Origin: Piliocolobus tephrosceles
Taxonomy: Eukaryota; Chordata; Mammalia; Primates; Cercopithecidae
Assembly (NCBI RefSeq): GCF_002776525.5
Contig: NC_045447.1
Location: 22,276,662-22,340,661, forward strand
Direction: 5' to 3'
Length of the DNA: 64,000 nucleotides
Below the pieces are notes generated by a model. That model made no database searches. It saw only the letters and a program-made list of their open reading frames with translations, and was not told where the DNA came from. Numbering within the stretch: position 1 is the stretch's first letter; each line of letters starts with the position of its first letter. The position numbers and the translations under genes were made by a program. Below, one piece after another: positions 23,661-35,483 of the stretch.

Positions 23661-24087
23661 ATTAGTTTACTAGGGATGTCAAAACAAAATGCCACCAACT
23701 GGATGGGTTAAGCAAAAGAAATTTATTTTTCACAGTTTTGGAGGCTAACAGTCCAAGATCAAGACATCAGCAGGGCTGGTTTCTTCCGAGGCCCCACTCC
23801 TTGTCTTGCAGATGGCTGCCTTTTCTCTGTGTGATCACCTGGTCTTTCCTCTGTGTGTGCACATTCCTGCTGTCAATGTGTCCAATTTTCCTCTTCTTAA
23901 AAGGACACCAGTCCGATTGGATTAGGACCCATCTTAATGACCTCATTTTAACTCAGTTACCTCTTTAAGGGCCCTATCTCTGAATACAGACACATTCTGC
24001 AGTTCTCAGGGAGGGGGTGACTCTGAAAATTTCAGTATATGAGGATTTTCTTTTTGCAGGGGAGAGGGGATAATTCAGCCCACAACA
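23661..24087 (-). mobile_element. MLT1-type MaLR LTR, antisense (second copy)
   Basis: ATTAGTTTACTAGGGATGTC, AGAAATTTATTTTTCACAGT, AAAGGACACCAGTCCGATTG, AATGACCTCATTTTAACTCA, ending GCCCACAACA. It lies about 85 bp after another MLT1-type LTR in the same orientation. Confidence 0.85.
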
Positions 24088-24625
24088 TAAGGTATCAGTC
24101 ACAGGTTCCAGGAATTAGAACCTGAATATCTTTGAAGGTCATTATTTAGCCTATCATTGCATTTTTCATTTAAATGGATCCAAAGGAGCTTAAGCCATAG
24201 CTGGGGCACCCAGATCTGGCATTGAAACTAAAAATTGGAAGCAGGAGTTGGTGGCAGGGGCATGAGCAAAAGTTAGCACCAAGAAGTTCAGAAGCAGGGT
24301 GGGTTTGAGTGACAAAAACTGGTTCAGAATGAAGGCTGTGAGTGATGAGTCCATGTCCAGGTTCTACTCTGACATGCTATTTCTAGATCAGAAGGTGTGG
24401 GCCTGGTGGGTTACAGGAATAACAAGGGAAGAGAAGTTGATTTCTCCCACAATAATCTTGAGATTATTGCATCGAAGTTCATACTTGTTGGAGAGGTTAG
24501 ACTATAAATGTTTTCCTCCGGAATGATGTGGTTGCAAGAATTTCAGCATTTTTATTTTTATTTTTTTAGGTAATTAAAGTAAACAACTCCTAAACACACT
24601 TTTCAGCTTAAAAGTCTATACAACA

Positions 24626-25564
24626 GGGATTGCCAAACTTTTTCTGTAAAAGGTCAAATAGTAACACTTCCAGCTCTAGGACACGTGGTCTCTCCCACAA
24701 CTACTCAACTCTGCCAGTGTAATACCCAAGGAACCATAAACTATGCAAAAACAAATGGATGTGGCTGCGTTCCAATACAACATTATTTACAAAAATAAGT
24801 GGACATCACACCAGTTAGAATGACAATCATTAAAAAGACAGGAAACAGCAGATGCTAGAGAGGATGTGGAGAAGTAAGAATGCTTTTACTTTGTGGGTGG
24901 GAGTGTAAATTAGTTCAACCATTGTGGAAGACAGTGTGGCGATTCCTCAACGATCTAGAACTAGAAACACCATTTGACCCAGCAATCCCATTACTGGGTA
25001 TATACCCAAAGGATTATAAATCATTCTACTATAAAGACACATGCACACGTATGTTTATTGCAGCACTGTTCACAATAGCAAAGACTTGGAACCAAACCAA
25101 ATGCCCATCAATGATAGACTGGATAAAGAAAATGTGGCACGTATACACCATGGAATACTATGCAGCCATAAAAAAGGATGAGTTATGTCCTTTGCAGGGA
25201 TACAGATGAAGCTGGAAACCATCATTCTCAGCAAATTAACACAAGAACAGAAAACCAAATACCATATGTTCTCGCTCATAAGTGGGAGTTGAACAATGAG
25301 AACACATGGACACAGCGGGGGTAGGCAGGGGGGTAGGCATCACACACCAGGGCCTGTCACCGGGTGGGAGGGTCAGGGAAGGATAGCATTAGGAGAAATA
25401 TGTAACGTAGATGAGTTGAGGTTGATGGGTGCAGCAAACCACTATGGCACGTGTATACCTATGTCACAAACCTGTACGTTCTGCACATGTACCCCAGAAC
25501 TTAAAGTATAATAAAAAAAGGTGGACATCAGATTTCCTAGAGATGTATAGTTCGTTGACTCCCA
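24626..25564 (+). mobile_element. hAT-Charlie-type element split by an L1
   Basis: Left piece 24626-24808 (TTGCCAAACTTTTTCTGTAA ... GGCTGCGTTCCAATACAACA) and right piece about 25531-25564 (GATTTCCTAG ... GTTCGTTGACTCCC) form one element of the family seen full-length at 16425. L1PA sequence lies between them. Confidence 0.75.
24809..25520 (+). mobile_element. 5'-truncated L1PA 3' end
   Basis: Last ~400 bp of ORF2 (frame broken; a 109-codon remnant at 24880-25209 keeps the endonuclease/RT C-terminal motif GIYPKDYKSFYYKD), followed by the 3' UTR with a G-rich stretch (25316-25335) and a short A-rich tail (25511-25519). Flanking GTGGACATCA at 24799-24808 and 25521-25530 is the target-site duplication. 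Low divergence fits primate age. Confidence 0.93.
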
Positions 25565-25589
25565 CTTTGTAACAATAGAATTTACTACA

Positions 25590-27735
25590 AAAAATACCTA
25601 GATTATGCATGTTATTATTAAATTAATATGTTTTATTTTTAAGGCAGTTTTATCTTTGTAGAAAAATTAAGCAGAAAGTACAGAACTCTCATATATTATC
25701 TCCACTTTTCCTTCCAGTTTCTCCTCTTATTATTCACCATGCATTAGTGTTGTGAAATGTGTACAGTGGATAAGCCAATATATGATTCAATATTAGTTAA
25801 TAAAGCCCCCAGTTTACCTTTTGTGTTGCATAGTTCTGTGGGTTTGAACAAATGCATAATATCATGTATCCACCACAACAGTATCATACAGAATATACAG
25901 AATACTTTCACTGCCCTAAAAATACCCTGTGCTCCACTTGTTCCTCTCTCAGCCTCTCTCCCTGAACTCCTGGCAACCACTGATCTTTTCACTGTCTCTG
26001 TAGCTTTGCCTTTTCCACAGTGTTATATTGTTGGAACCATGCAGTATGAAGCCCTTTCAGACTGGCTCCTTTCCTATAGCAATGTGCATTGAAGATTCCT
26101 CCATGTCTTCTTGTGGCTAGATAGCTAATTTTTTAAAGTTGCAGAATAATATTTCATTATATGGATATTTGTTTATTCAATCACCTATTAAAGGACATCT
26201 AGGTTGCTTCCAAATCTTGGCAATTATGAGTAAGATCACATAAACATGTGGAGAGTTTTGTGTGGACATGTTTTAAAGTCATTTGGGTAGATATTAAGGA
26301 ATGCATACAATTGCTGAATTTTGTGCTAAGACTGTTTAGCTTTTTAAGAAACTGCCAAACGATTCTCCAAAGTGGCTGTACCATTTTGCATTCCCACCAG
26401 CAATTAACTCTTTCTGTTTCTCCACATCTTTGCCAGCATTTGTTGTTGTTAATGTTTTGGATTTTAGCTATTCCAATAGTTATATAGTGGTGTTTTGTTG
26501 TCATTTAATTTGCAATTCTAGAATGACATGGGATGATATGTGTACATTCATATGCTCATTTGCCATCTGTATATTTTCTTTGGTGAGGTGTCTGTTCGGC
26601 TCTTTTGCTCATTTTTAATGGTACTGTTTGTTTTCTTGTTGAATTTTAAGTATTCTTTGTATATTTTGGATATGCTTTAGCAGATGTATGTTTTGCAAAT
26701 ATTCCCAGTCTATAGCGTGTCTTTTCATTCTCTTAACAAAGTATCTTTCACAGAGCAGCAGTTTTCATTTTAATAAAGTTCAACTTAACGATTTTTTCTC
26801 ATGGATCATATATTTGGTGTTGTATCTAAAAACACATAATCAAATCCAAGGTTACCAAAATTTTTCTCCTATGTTATCTTCTAGAAGTTTTGTAGGTTTT
26901 TACATTTAGACTTACAATAATTTTGAGTTATTTTTATTTTGGGAAAAGTGTAGAATCTATGTCTAGATTTTTGTCTTTCTTTCTTTCTCCTTTCTTCATC
27001 CTTTCTTTTTACTTGGCACATGGATGTCTATTTGTTTCAGCACCATTTGTCAAAAAGATTACCTCTTCTCCATTGAACTGCCTTTGCTTCTATGTCAAAG
27101 ATCAGTTGACTAGATTTGCGTGGGTCTGTTTATGTGCTTTCTATTCTGTTCCATTGATCTCTTGGTTTGTCATTTCACCAGTATCACACTGTCTTGATTA
27201 CTCTAGCTTTCTAGTAAGTCTTAAATGTCAGGTAGTGTCAGTCCTCTGACTTTGTTTTACTTCTTCAATATTGTCTTGGCTATTCTGGCTCTTTTGCCTT
27301 TTCATATAAACTTTAAAATCAGTTTGTCAAGCCTACAAAATAACTTACTAGGATTTTGATAGAGATTGCACTGAATCTATAGATCAAGTTGGAAAGAATT
27401 GACATATTAACAATATTGAAGATGAACATGAAATATCCTTTTATTTATTTTGATCTTTTATTTCCTTCATCAGAGTTTTGTAGTCTTCTGTATATAGATC
27501 TTCTATGTATTTCGTTAGATGTATACCCAAGTATTTTATTTTTTGGTACTAATGTAAATGATATTTTGTTTTTAATTTCAAGTTATAATTGTTTACTGTC
27601 AGCGTATGGGAAAGCAATAGACTTTTGTATGTAAATCTATATCCTGCAAGCTTGTCATAATCACTTATTAATTCCAGCAGTATTTTGTTGTTGATTCTCT
27701 GGGATTTTCTGCTGCATATTATTTTTTAAAACCTA
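25590..27735 (-). mobile_element. L1M ORF2/3' region, antisense, 2.1 kb
   Basis: Continuous reverse reading of an L1 ORF2: ATCCACCACAACAGTATCAT, CTCCATGTCTTCTTGTGGCT, CTGTACCATTTTGCATTCCC, ATCAGTTGACTAGATTTGCG, GGATTTTGATAGAGATTGCA. Many stops and indels. The reverse-strand ORF 26199-26504 keeps WWECKMVQPLWRIVWQFLKK. It faces the L1PA tail to tail. Confidence 0.93.
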
Positions 27736-27749
27736 AATCACATTTCTAA

Positions 27750-27965
27750 TAATAATAGTAATAACAATAACAATAGTTAACACCTATGGTGCACACGGTA
27801 TGATGTGCGAGGTGCCGTGCTGCATGCATTATCTTGTTAATTCCACAACAATTCAGCAACACTGGTACTGTTATTTTATCCCCATTACGTATCAGGAGAC
27901 TGAAACTTAGTAAGAAATTCCAACTTGTCCAAACTTAGAGTGGAAGCAGAACTTTAACTCTGAAC
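27750..27965 (+). repeat. MIR element
   Basis: AACAATAGTTAACACCTATG, CTGCATGCATTATCTTGTTA, CCCATTACGTATCAGGAGAC, AAGTGGAAGC-like end. It begins after an AAT/AAC triplet stretch. Confidence 0.65.
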
Positions 27966-29250
27966 TTCTTACTGGGAAATAAATAACCATAGTAACAGTA
28001 ACCACCTCACAGGTAAATATATACATAGGCTATTTATAGTTATTGTTCCTTTTACCACCCATGAACCACCCAGGCTATTTATATGCATTGTCTTCTTTTA
28101 ATCCCCATAATTGAATTTATAAAAGTAGGTACTATTATGATCCTTAGTTTACGAGTGAGGTAACTGAGTCTCCTGGAATTTAACAACCTGCTTAGGATAG
28201 CACATCTAGTAAAAGGTATGGTTTAAGGCCCTCTCTCTATGAGTGGAGTGGGTTATTATAGACAAACCTGAGGCTCAGCATGATTGTGTGATTGTATGTG
28301 GCAACATAACCAGTATCTAAGAAGGTGGGATGCTGGATTCAGGATCTTATGAACTGGATTCAATTACATTTGTATGTCAAATTTTGAAAAGGACAAAAAT
28401 TCTATTCATTAATTGGATTTGTATTTTTCTAGGCCCTTTTAAAGTCTTGATATCCCTTAGTGTTAAGGAGCACTTAACAATAATTTCCAACTGTCCTGTA
28501 ACAGCATGTACACTTCACCTTTGTTATGAAGCAAACTGGCTAATGTCCACACTAGCTGGGTTCTGCTTGTGGCTCCAACTTATGACAGGACTGTTGGAAT
28601 TGAACAAGAAAGAATATGCGAGATGGTCAGGGCTCCTCATTATGCAGTGTTGCAGAAAGCACATGCGAATATTACTGCCTTTCTATTGTCTTTGGGTGTT
28701 TTCTTTCTCCATTGCTAATGACTAATAAAAAAAGAGAGAGGAAAAGAGGAGAAAGAGAGAGAGAGAGAAAGAGTGAACAAGAAAGCAATTGCATTAGATT
28801 TTCTTCTACTGCAGCAGGTTTCTCATCATTAGAGGTGGCTCTATGGATAGACTTCCAAGGTGCCCCAGGGAGAGTGGGAAAGACAAAAGGGAAGAAGAAA
28901 CTTTCAGAAACGTGACCCCAGCCACAAATTCACACCAGAACCAGCTGTATTTATGCCATATGTTCTGATTCCAAAGTCCATGTTATGACTTGGTTTTAAA
29001 TGTTAACATTCAAAAAAGTTTCTTCTTTCTAACTACTACAACGAGTGAAGTAACGAATTGATGCTGTGTGGTCAGTTACAACGTGGCTTTGATTATTTTC
29101 TATCTTTTGCTTTAAGAGTTTTTTAACCTTATTTTTTCTTTAATTTGCTATCCAGTCTACTGAAGGCTCAATTCTACAAACATTTTCGAATTGGATACCA
29201 AGTATGCACCGAGTACTTTGTTAGGAGCTGTAGAAGGAGAGAGAAAACAC
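27966..29250. other. Mostly unique intronic sequence
   Basis: Holds a MIR-like piece (28075-28240) and a GA-rich run (28727-28775). The 131-codon ORF 28330-28725 has no motif I can assign; AT-rich unique sequence at 28330-28560 is a possible conserved noncoding stretch. Confidence 0.5.
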
Positions 29251-29256
29251 AGTTAG

Positions 29257-29665
29257 TGTGTTAGACTATTTGCATTGCTGTAAAGAAATACCTGAGGCTG
29301 GGTAATTTCTAAAGAAAGGAGGAATAATTAGCTCATAGTTCTGCAGGCTGTACAAACATGGCTCCAGCATCTGCTTTTGGGAAGGGCCTTGGGAAGCTTA
29401 TAAGCACATTGGGAGGTAGGGGGATCTAGGCATGTCACATAGCGAGAGTGGGAGCAAGAGAGAAAAGGGGAGGTGCCACACTCACTTGAACAACCAGGTC
29501 TTGTGTGAACTAACTGAAAGAGAACTCACTTGTCACCTCATTGTGCTAAACCATCCATGGGGATCCACCCCTATGATCCAATCACCTCCGACAGGCTCCA
29601 CCTTCAACACTGGGGATTATGTTTCAACATGGGATTTGGAGGGGATAAACATCCAAACCCTATCA
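29257..29665 (-). mobile_element. MST-type MaLR solo LTR, antisense, with 5-bp duplication
   Basis: Begins TGTGTTAGACTATTTGCATT and ends AACATCCAAACCCTATCA. GTTAG is duplicated on both sides (29252-29256 and 29666-29670), as expected for ERVL-class integration. No internal region remains. Confidence 0.95.
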
Positions 29666-30079
29666 GTTAGTTCCTGCCCCACAAAAGTAGGGAAATAGAC
29701 AAACCATGGCAATTTCAGTGCATGCCTTGATAGGAAGAGAGATACTCAACTTATGGTGCTGGGAGCATCGCTTTTAGCTTTACCAACTCCACCAGAGGTT
29801 GTGGGTAAGTTCTGTAGTTAGGAAAGAATCAAATTTACCAGTGGCAGGGAGGTAGGATTCCCATGAGGTAAAGAAAATAATCCCAAATTAGTGACCATAT
29901 GTCCCGTATTCTCATTATAGCTCTCTCATGTGGCTTGGACAAATTGTGCATGCTGTCGGGGCAGGAGGAGAAGAAAAGGGTTTGAGGTCCATTTGCATCC
30001 TTCTTATGCCTAATCACAACAAGCTTTTTGAGTGTGTTAAATTAAAATGCGCTAGAGTGGTGCGTTTTACAGCAGCAAT

Positions 30080-30300
30080 AGCTACCGTTTATTGAGAGCC
30101 TGCTATTTTCAGGCCTTCTGAAAGCAATTCATTTTACGGGTTCTTTTCATCTTTACAGCAAGTATGTGAGGCAAGGATGACTATTATTTCTGTTTTTCTG
30201 ATGAGGAAACAAAGGCCCAGGAAAAGTTCAATGTTTTGTCCAACTAGAGCTACACAGGGGATGGGAGGTGGACCGGGATGCAAATGTGGGTGTGTGACTG
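30080..30300 (+). repeat. MIR-like element
   Basis: CTACCGTTTATTGAGAGCCT, TTTTACGGGTTCTTTTCATC, TTTCTGATGAGGAAACAAAG, AACTAGAGCTACACAGGGGA. Confidence 0.7.
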
Positions 30301-31540
30301 CAAAGACCACTTCCAAAAAGGTGAGAGAGAAGACACAAGGTACCTATGGGAATAGGTCTTCCCGTCTCGAGAACTTTCCCTTAGCCCTTCATACTGGAGC
30401 CATGTGGGGACACTTGCATTATTCAAATAAATGACCTCAGGGCTTAAACACTCCCTAGAGATGGGAAATTACTTGCTCAAGATCACATAGCAAGTTATTG
30501 GCACAGCTTGATAAAACTTGGACATCCTAGCTCCCTGTCCAGGACAGGACTGGGTGCATAAGGAATGATGATAACATGCACTAGGATTCAGGGAGAGTTA
30601 GTCGCCTTCACCCTTGGACTCATCTGGCAAGTGTTTTACATACTGTGTGTCTGCTCTTATTCTAGACCCCTGAGATAACCATGATATGAATGGAGTCCAG
30701 GCCTTGCCCTTGACAAGTGTGTAGTGGAAGGGTGGTGTGGGATAGAGGATTCCTAAGATTAGAGAATACTCTGAACACTGGAATATGAAGATCCTAATTG
30801 AACTGGAAACATATTGAAAGTTACAGGGATATGGGCTTCTGCCCTTAGCTGTGATAAAATAAGCAGCTAGACCCCTCAGGGATTGAGGGAGGTAGTCTGC
30901 ATCCTGCAGCCCTGGAGTTAAGGCTGGAGCTGGAGCAGGAGGGCTGGACTAAGAGGTGCCCCTCATCAAGGAGCCCAGCTGCCACTTTGAACCAGGCAGT
31001 TATTCGCTCTGATCCTGCAGATCTGTTAAGGAGGCCATCGTTAGGTTTCAATTAGAGTTTAGCTTCTGGGGCAAGGCTAATCTTCCTCTCTGAATCTCAT
31101 TTATAGCATCTGGAAAACAGACATAATGATAATACTTTGTCAGAAAAATGCCTAGTAATGTTGACTTTTCTCCAGCCACATCTCTAAAGTTTTATGTCAA
31201 AGTGTGAGGGCCTTTCACTCTCTTCCTTGAGTAGCGGAGGGGAAAGTTCTGGAAGAGGCCCTGGTGACAGCAGCTCAGCTTGTTCTCAGTGTTATGACAG
31301 GACAAGGAATCCCAGTGCTAATACACACAGGCAAGGAGATGGAGGGCGAAGTGGCCAAGGAGAAGATAATGTTTCTCTAGCCTGCAATTTCTTTCAATTT
31401 CAGGGATTGCAATTACCAGGGCAGAAGTTAGTAACAGCCATGCCTGGAATGCTTAAGTGAGTTTGGTGCCACTGATGGAAATTGTTTTGCATTTAGAGAG
31501 GGAAGACATGTGCTTTGTGTAACGCAAGCTTCACTCTGAC
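30301..31540. other. Intronic sequence, nothing firm
   Basis: A weak MIR tail lies near 30440-30530 (GAAATTACTTGCTCAAGATC). No other recognised element. Confidence 0.5.
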
Positions 31541-31550
31541 TCTGTGTATG

Positions 31551-31600
31551 TATGGGGGTATGTGTGGTGTGTGTATGTGTGTGTGTGTGTGTGTGTGCTC
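31551..31600 (+). repeat. (TG)n microsatellite, interrupted
   Basis: GGGGTATGTGTGGTGTGTGT followed by ten or more TG units ending GCTCATGC. Confidence 0.95.
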
Positions 31601-31724
31601 ATGCACATCTGTGTATAAATGAGGATGGCAGGAAAGAGGGAAGAAGACCAGTGTGACTATGGTTGGAGAGATAGGTGGTAGAGTGGAGGCAGGTGGCCCT
31701 GATTCACTTGAACATGACTCCAGG

Positions 31725-31860
31725 AAAGTGATTCTTACCACCTCTGAGCCCCAGTTCCCTCACCTCTGGCAGGGAGATAATAATACCTAACTCACAAGGT
31801 TGTTGAGAGGGTTGGAAAGAAAGCCTGCAGAGAACCTAACACATGATATACATTAGCAAA
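31725..31860 (+). repeat. MIR fragment
   Basis: CCACCTCTGAGCCCCAGTTC, AATAATACCTAACTCACAAG, GTTGTTGAGAGGGTTGG, ACCTAACACATGATATACAT. Confidence 0.8.
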
Positions 31861-32034
31861 GGGCATCCTTCTAAGACATTCAACCAGCATCGGCATTTAC
31901 AACAAGTCAACCTTTACTTTTCAGGATTTCATTTGGGGAAAAATTAAACATTTACCAGCATATTTTTGCATAGTGTTTAAGAATATGAAGTTAAATTGTT
32001 CAAACCTCACCTTATAAGTTCTGTGCATTTTTCC

Positions 32035-32180
32035 TCTTTTATGTCTCTGCTCCCTCACTAAAAAGAAGCAGAACAAGAGTGCTTACCTTGCATGGTTGTT
32101 GGGCATGTGAAATGAGATTGTATATGCAAAGCCCTTAGAATAATGTCTAGCACATTGTAAACAATGAATAGATATTAGTT
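32035..32180 (+). repeat. MIR fragment (3' part)
   Basis: GTGCTTACCTTGCATGGTTG, AAATGAGATTGTATATGCAA, CTAGCACATTGTAAACAATG. Confidence 0.7.
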
Positions 32181-32339
32181 TTAAAAATGATACTTGTTAT
32201 TCTATGTGCTAAATAGAATAGGGAAGGAAGGATGGCAAGGGAGGCAGAGATGAATAAGGCAGTGACTAGGCCCCATGGGAGGGCAATTGCAGTACCACAG
32301 CTGAATGGATTGTCTCCCCTACATTGCCATTCAGCTAAG

Positions 32340-32560
32340 AGACATTCAGCACTTTATTGAATAAGCACTTCCTGAGCCCCTAGTGCATGCATCAGACACT
32401 GCGTTAGGGCTGGGTGCACAGCAGTGAATAAGACAGACGTAATTCTTGCTCTCGAGTGCTCATGGTCCAATGAGGGAGACAGAGGGTGACTGGGAACAAC
32501 AGTCCAGTGTGAAAATGCTAGCATAGCAGCAGAACAGGGGCTGCACAAACACAAAGAAGG
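32340..32560 (+). repeat. Ancient LINE-like fragment
   Basis: CACTTCCTGAGCCCCTAGTG, AGGGCTGGGTGCACAGCAGT, GAATAAGACAGACGTAATTC, CATGGTCCAATGAGGGAGAC. An A24 run follows at 32624-32647. Confidence 0.7.
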
Positions 32561-32654
32561 AATATCTAACTTCCAAATGAAAGGAGGGGCATTGACAAAG
32601 TCCTCCTAGGGAAAAAGAAAACTAAAAAAAAAAAAAAAAAAAAAAAATTCCTAG

Positions 32655-33458
32655 AATGTGACAGGCAGAATAATGCAAGATGCCCATGTCTCAATCCCTG
32701 GAACCCATGAATAAGTTATCAGTTATCTTACATAGAAAGGAGAACATTCAGAGTGCAGGTGGAATAGGGTTGCCAGTCAGTTCATTTTGAGATGAAGAGT
32801 GTCTGGATTAACCAGATGGCCCCAGTGAAATCAAAAAGATCTTTAAAGAGGAAGAGAGAAGCAGAGGACAGGATGAAGTGAGTGTGTGATGTGAAAAGGA
32901 CTCAATTGGCCGGGCGTGGTGGCTCACGCCTGTAATCCCAACATTTTAGGAGGCTGAGGCGGGCAGATCATGAGGTCAGGAGTTTGAGACCAGCCTGACC
33001 AACTTGGGGAAACCCCGTCTCTACTAAAAAATACAAAAATTAGCTGGGCATGGTGGCATATGTCTGTAATCCCGGCTACTCAGGAAGGTGAAGCAGGAGA
33101 ATCGCTTGAACCCAGGAGTCGGAAGTTGCAGTGAGCTGAGATGGCACCCCTACACTCCAGCCTGGGTGACAGAGCAAGACTTTGTCTCAAAAAAGGACTC
33201 AATTTGCCTTGGTTGGCTTTCAGGAGGGAGAAAAGGGGCCATGAGCCATATGGACAGCCTTAAGAAGCCGGGAAAAGGCAAGGTAGTCAACTCTCCCCTA
33301 GAACCTCCAGAAAGAGTCATCTCTGCTGCCACCTAGAAGTTAGCCCAGAAGCCCATGTCAGACTTCTGACCTACAGAACTATAAAATAAATTAATGTTGT
33401 TTTGAGCCACTAATATTGTGGTGATGTTTTACAGCTGCGATAGAATGCTAATACATGG
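32655..33458 (+). mobile_element. MLT1-type LTR, sense, split by an Alu
   Basis: Left piece 32655-32907 (GACAGGCAGAATAATGCAAG, CTCAATCCCTGGAACCCATG) and right piece 33191-33458 (CTTCTGACCTACAGAACTAT, GTTGTTTTGAGCCACTAATA, AGAATGCTAATACA) form one LTR. An AATAAA-like ATAAAATAAATT occurs at 33381-33392. It is the only LTR here in the same direction as ASTN2. Confidence 0.85.
32908..33190 (+). mobile_element. Alu element (AluS-like), sense
   Basis: GGCCGGGCGTGGTGGCTCAC to ...TGTCTCAAAA. A 14-bp target-site duplication AAAAGGACTCAATT at 32894-32907 and 33191-33204 shows insertion into the MLT1 LTR. The tail is very short. Confidence 0.97.
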
Positions 33459-33469
33459 AGCTAATGACC

Positions 33470-34015
33470 TATTTGTGTTAGAAACATCATTTCAGAAAAT
33501 CGTTCTGGCTGCAAGATAGTAAACGAATTGGAAGGGGCAAGGCTGAATTCAGAAAGCATGGTTAACAGGTCATTGTAGTAGTCGCTATGGGAGGGGATGA
33601 TGGCCTCAAGGACAGCTATTAGGGACTGTGTCTATACCAAACCCTGGAATCAGACTGTGAGGAGGAGGAGGGATCTGAGGGAAACTAGTTATATAGATTC
33701 TTGCAGCACTGAACATTGAATCTGAGATGGAAAACACGTGCAGAGAACAATCATACCTAGCAGAGTTGGTGATCTTGAGATCAGAGCCAAAGTCAAGTGC
33801 TGTGGAAACAGAATGATATAGCTTCCAAAGAAGGGACTCAGTGACAGCTTCCTGAAGGAGATGACACCACGAGGTCTGTCTGGGAAGTCTACAAGAGAGT
33901 GCAGAGGAGGTTGCAAAGAAACAAATACCTGGAAGGAGTTCACAGTTCAGAGAGGGTGTCAGGCAGGTAGAGAGGTCACTCTGCCTAACCCTTGAAAATG
34001 CACAAGTCAAAACAG
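33470..34015 (+). repeat. Ancient LINE-like repeat, continued
   Basis: AATCGTTCTGGCTGCAAGAT, GTCATTGTAGTAGTCGCTAT and GATGATGGCCTCAAGG follow the order of the L2-age family at 32340-32560. The LTR may have landed inside it. Confidence 0.55.
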
Positions 34016-34689
34016 GACTGGGTTGGAAATTAAGAATAGGGATTGAGAGTCAGTCCAATTCTGCCAAGAAAACACCTGCAAGGCCTTAAATAAGACACTT
34101 CTCTATACTGCCTCTGCTTCTTTTACTATCAAATGGTAACAGTAATGCTTATCATTTCTGGGAGCATCAGATGTGATCAGAGTGGACCCATGGTTATGCG
34201 CCACTGGATGGGCCAGTGAAGCAACTTTGCAGCCATGGTCCTTGAAACACCCTGGACAGTAGGGGTCACAAGCTGCATTCTGCCATGGAGCAAATGGCAG
34301 TTCTGAGAGCCTCCATCTGGGAGGTGACTTGGCCTGCTTGAAATGCTGGGGGTGAGGCTTGAGATCTGACCATCTTCCTGTGGGTCTCACAGTTAGCAGT
34401 TAAGCTGAAGTGGACTGACAGAGAGCAGAGGTAGAAAGGAGGCCAAGGACATATGTGGCGGGACAAAACACACTGGTCTGTTTTCTAGCTGTGGTTAATG
34501 AACTCAGGTATGTGTGGAGGGCTCTGGTTCTCAGTACTACTAATACGCAAATCTTGGGGAGGCAGGTCCCCAGAGTCAGCACAGGAGCATGGGCTTGACT
34601 GCTTGGGCTCAAACCTGCTCAATAAAAAACCATGACTCTTCTTTTACTCCCCACCACATGCAGTTGGCAATGGAGATCAGCAGGTTCTA

Positions 34690-35290
34690 TTTCCTGACTC
34701 TCTCTCAAATCTGTGCTGCTTCTCTGTATTCTGTTGTCCACCTAATCGGTTATGTCTTATCTGGATTACTGCAAAACCTCTTAACTGGCCTCCCTCCTTC
34801 CAGCCCTTTTCCAGTCCATCCTCTACCCTGTAGTCAGGCAGTCTTTTTGAAGCTCCTATCTGATGGTTTTGCTTTCCTGCTGAAAACTCTACAGTGGATC
34901 TCCTTACCCTTAGAATGAAGCCCACCTTCTGTAGCATCACTTAGAAAACCCATGAGATCTGATCCCTACATGGCCTCCTCTAGCTCTATCCCATCCTTGC
35001 TTCTCACTCACTGCTTTAGCATCTTGAAACTTAGCTTATTGCAATTTCCAGAACATGCCATGTAAGTGTTATATCTGTGCCTCTTCCATTCACACACACA
35101 CACGCACACACAGGCACATACATGCCTATGGACTTTTGTGCATTTGCTGTTCTTTCTGCATGGGCCCCACCCTCATCGCCTTTTTCTGCCCTCTTCCTTG
35201 TTAACCCCTCCTAGTCTGTCAAGTCTAACCTCCTCCAGGGAGACTTCCTAACCTCCTCAGTCTACATTAAGTTTTCCTTCTCTTCATTTC
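34690..35290 (+). mobile_element. L2 LINE fragment
   Basis: TATCTGGATTACTGCAAAAC, CTCTTAACTGGCCTCCCTCC, CAGTGGATCTCCTTACCCTT, AGAATGAAGCCCACCTTCTG, TGTCAAGTCTAACCTCCTCC. A CA-rich microsatellite (35089-35115) has grown inside it. Confidence 0.85.
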
Positions 35291-35483
35291 CTTTGTCCCT
35301 GAACTTTCTCAATGAAACTTAGACTTTATCCCTCTAACCTATAACCATCCATTCTCACAGTCAAGCATTCAAAAATTATTTTGCTGCAACTCAGTATGCA
35401 AAAATACTGTTGTCTTAATTTTCTAAAACTGTCATAATAATTCTCTCAAGTTTTCATTTCACTGATAGCAAAATCATATTTCC

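Noticed and set aside
24880..25209. 109-codon ORF with reverse-transcriptase-like motifs
   Set aside because: Remnant of L1PA ORF2, 5'-truncated and not a functional gene.
26199..26504. 101-codon reverse ORF with L1-like WWECKMVQPLW
   Set aside because: Decayed ORF2 of an antisense L1M; broken on both sides.
28330..28725. 131-codon ORF in AT-rich unique sequence
   Set aside because: No recognisable domain or splice context; kept only as a possible conserved noncoding stretch.
32624..32647. A24 run as the tail of a processed pseudogene
   Set aside because: The sequence before it is a LINE-like fragment, with no cDNA-like stretch or flanking duplication.
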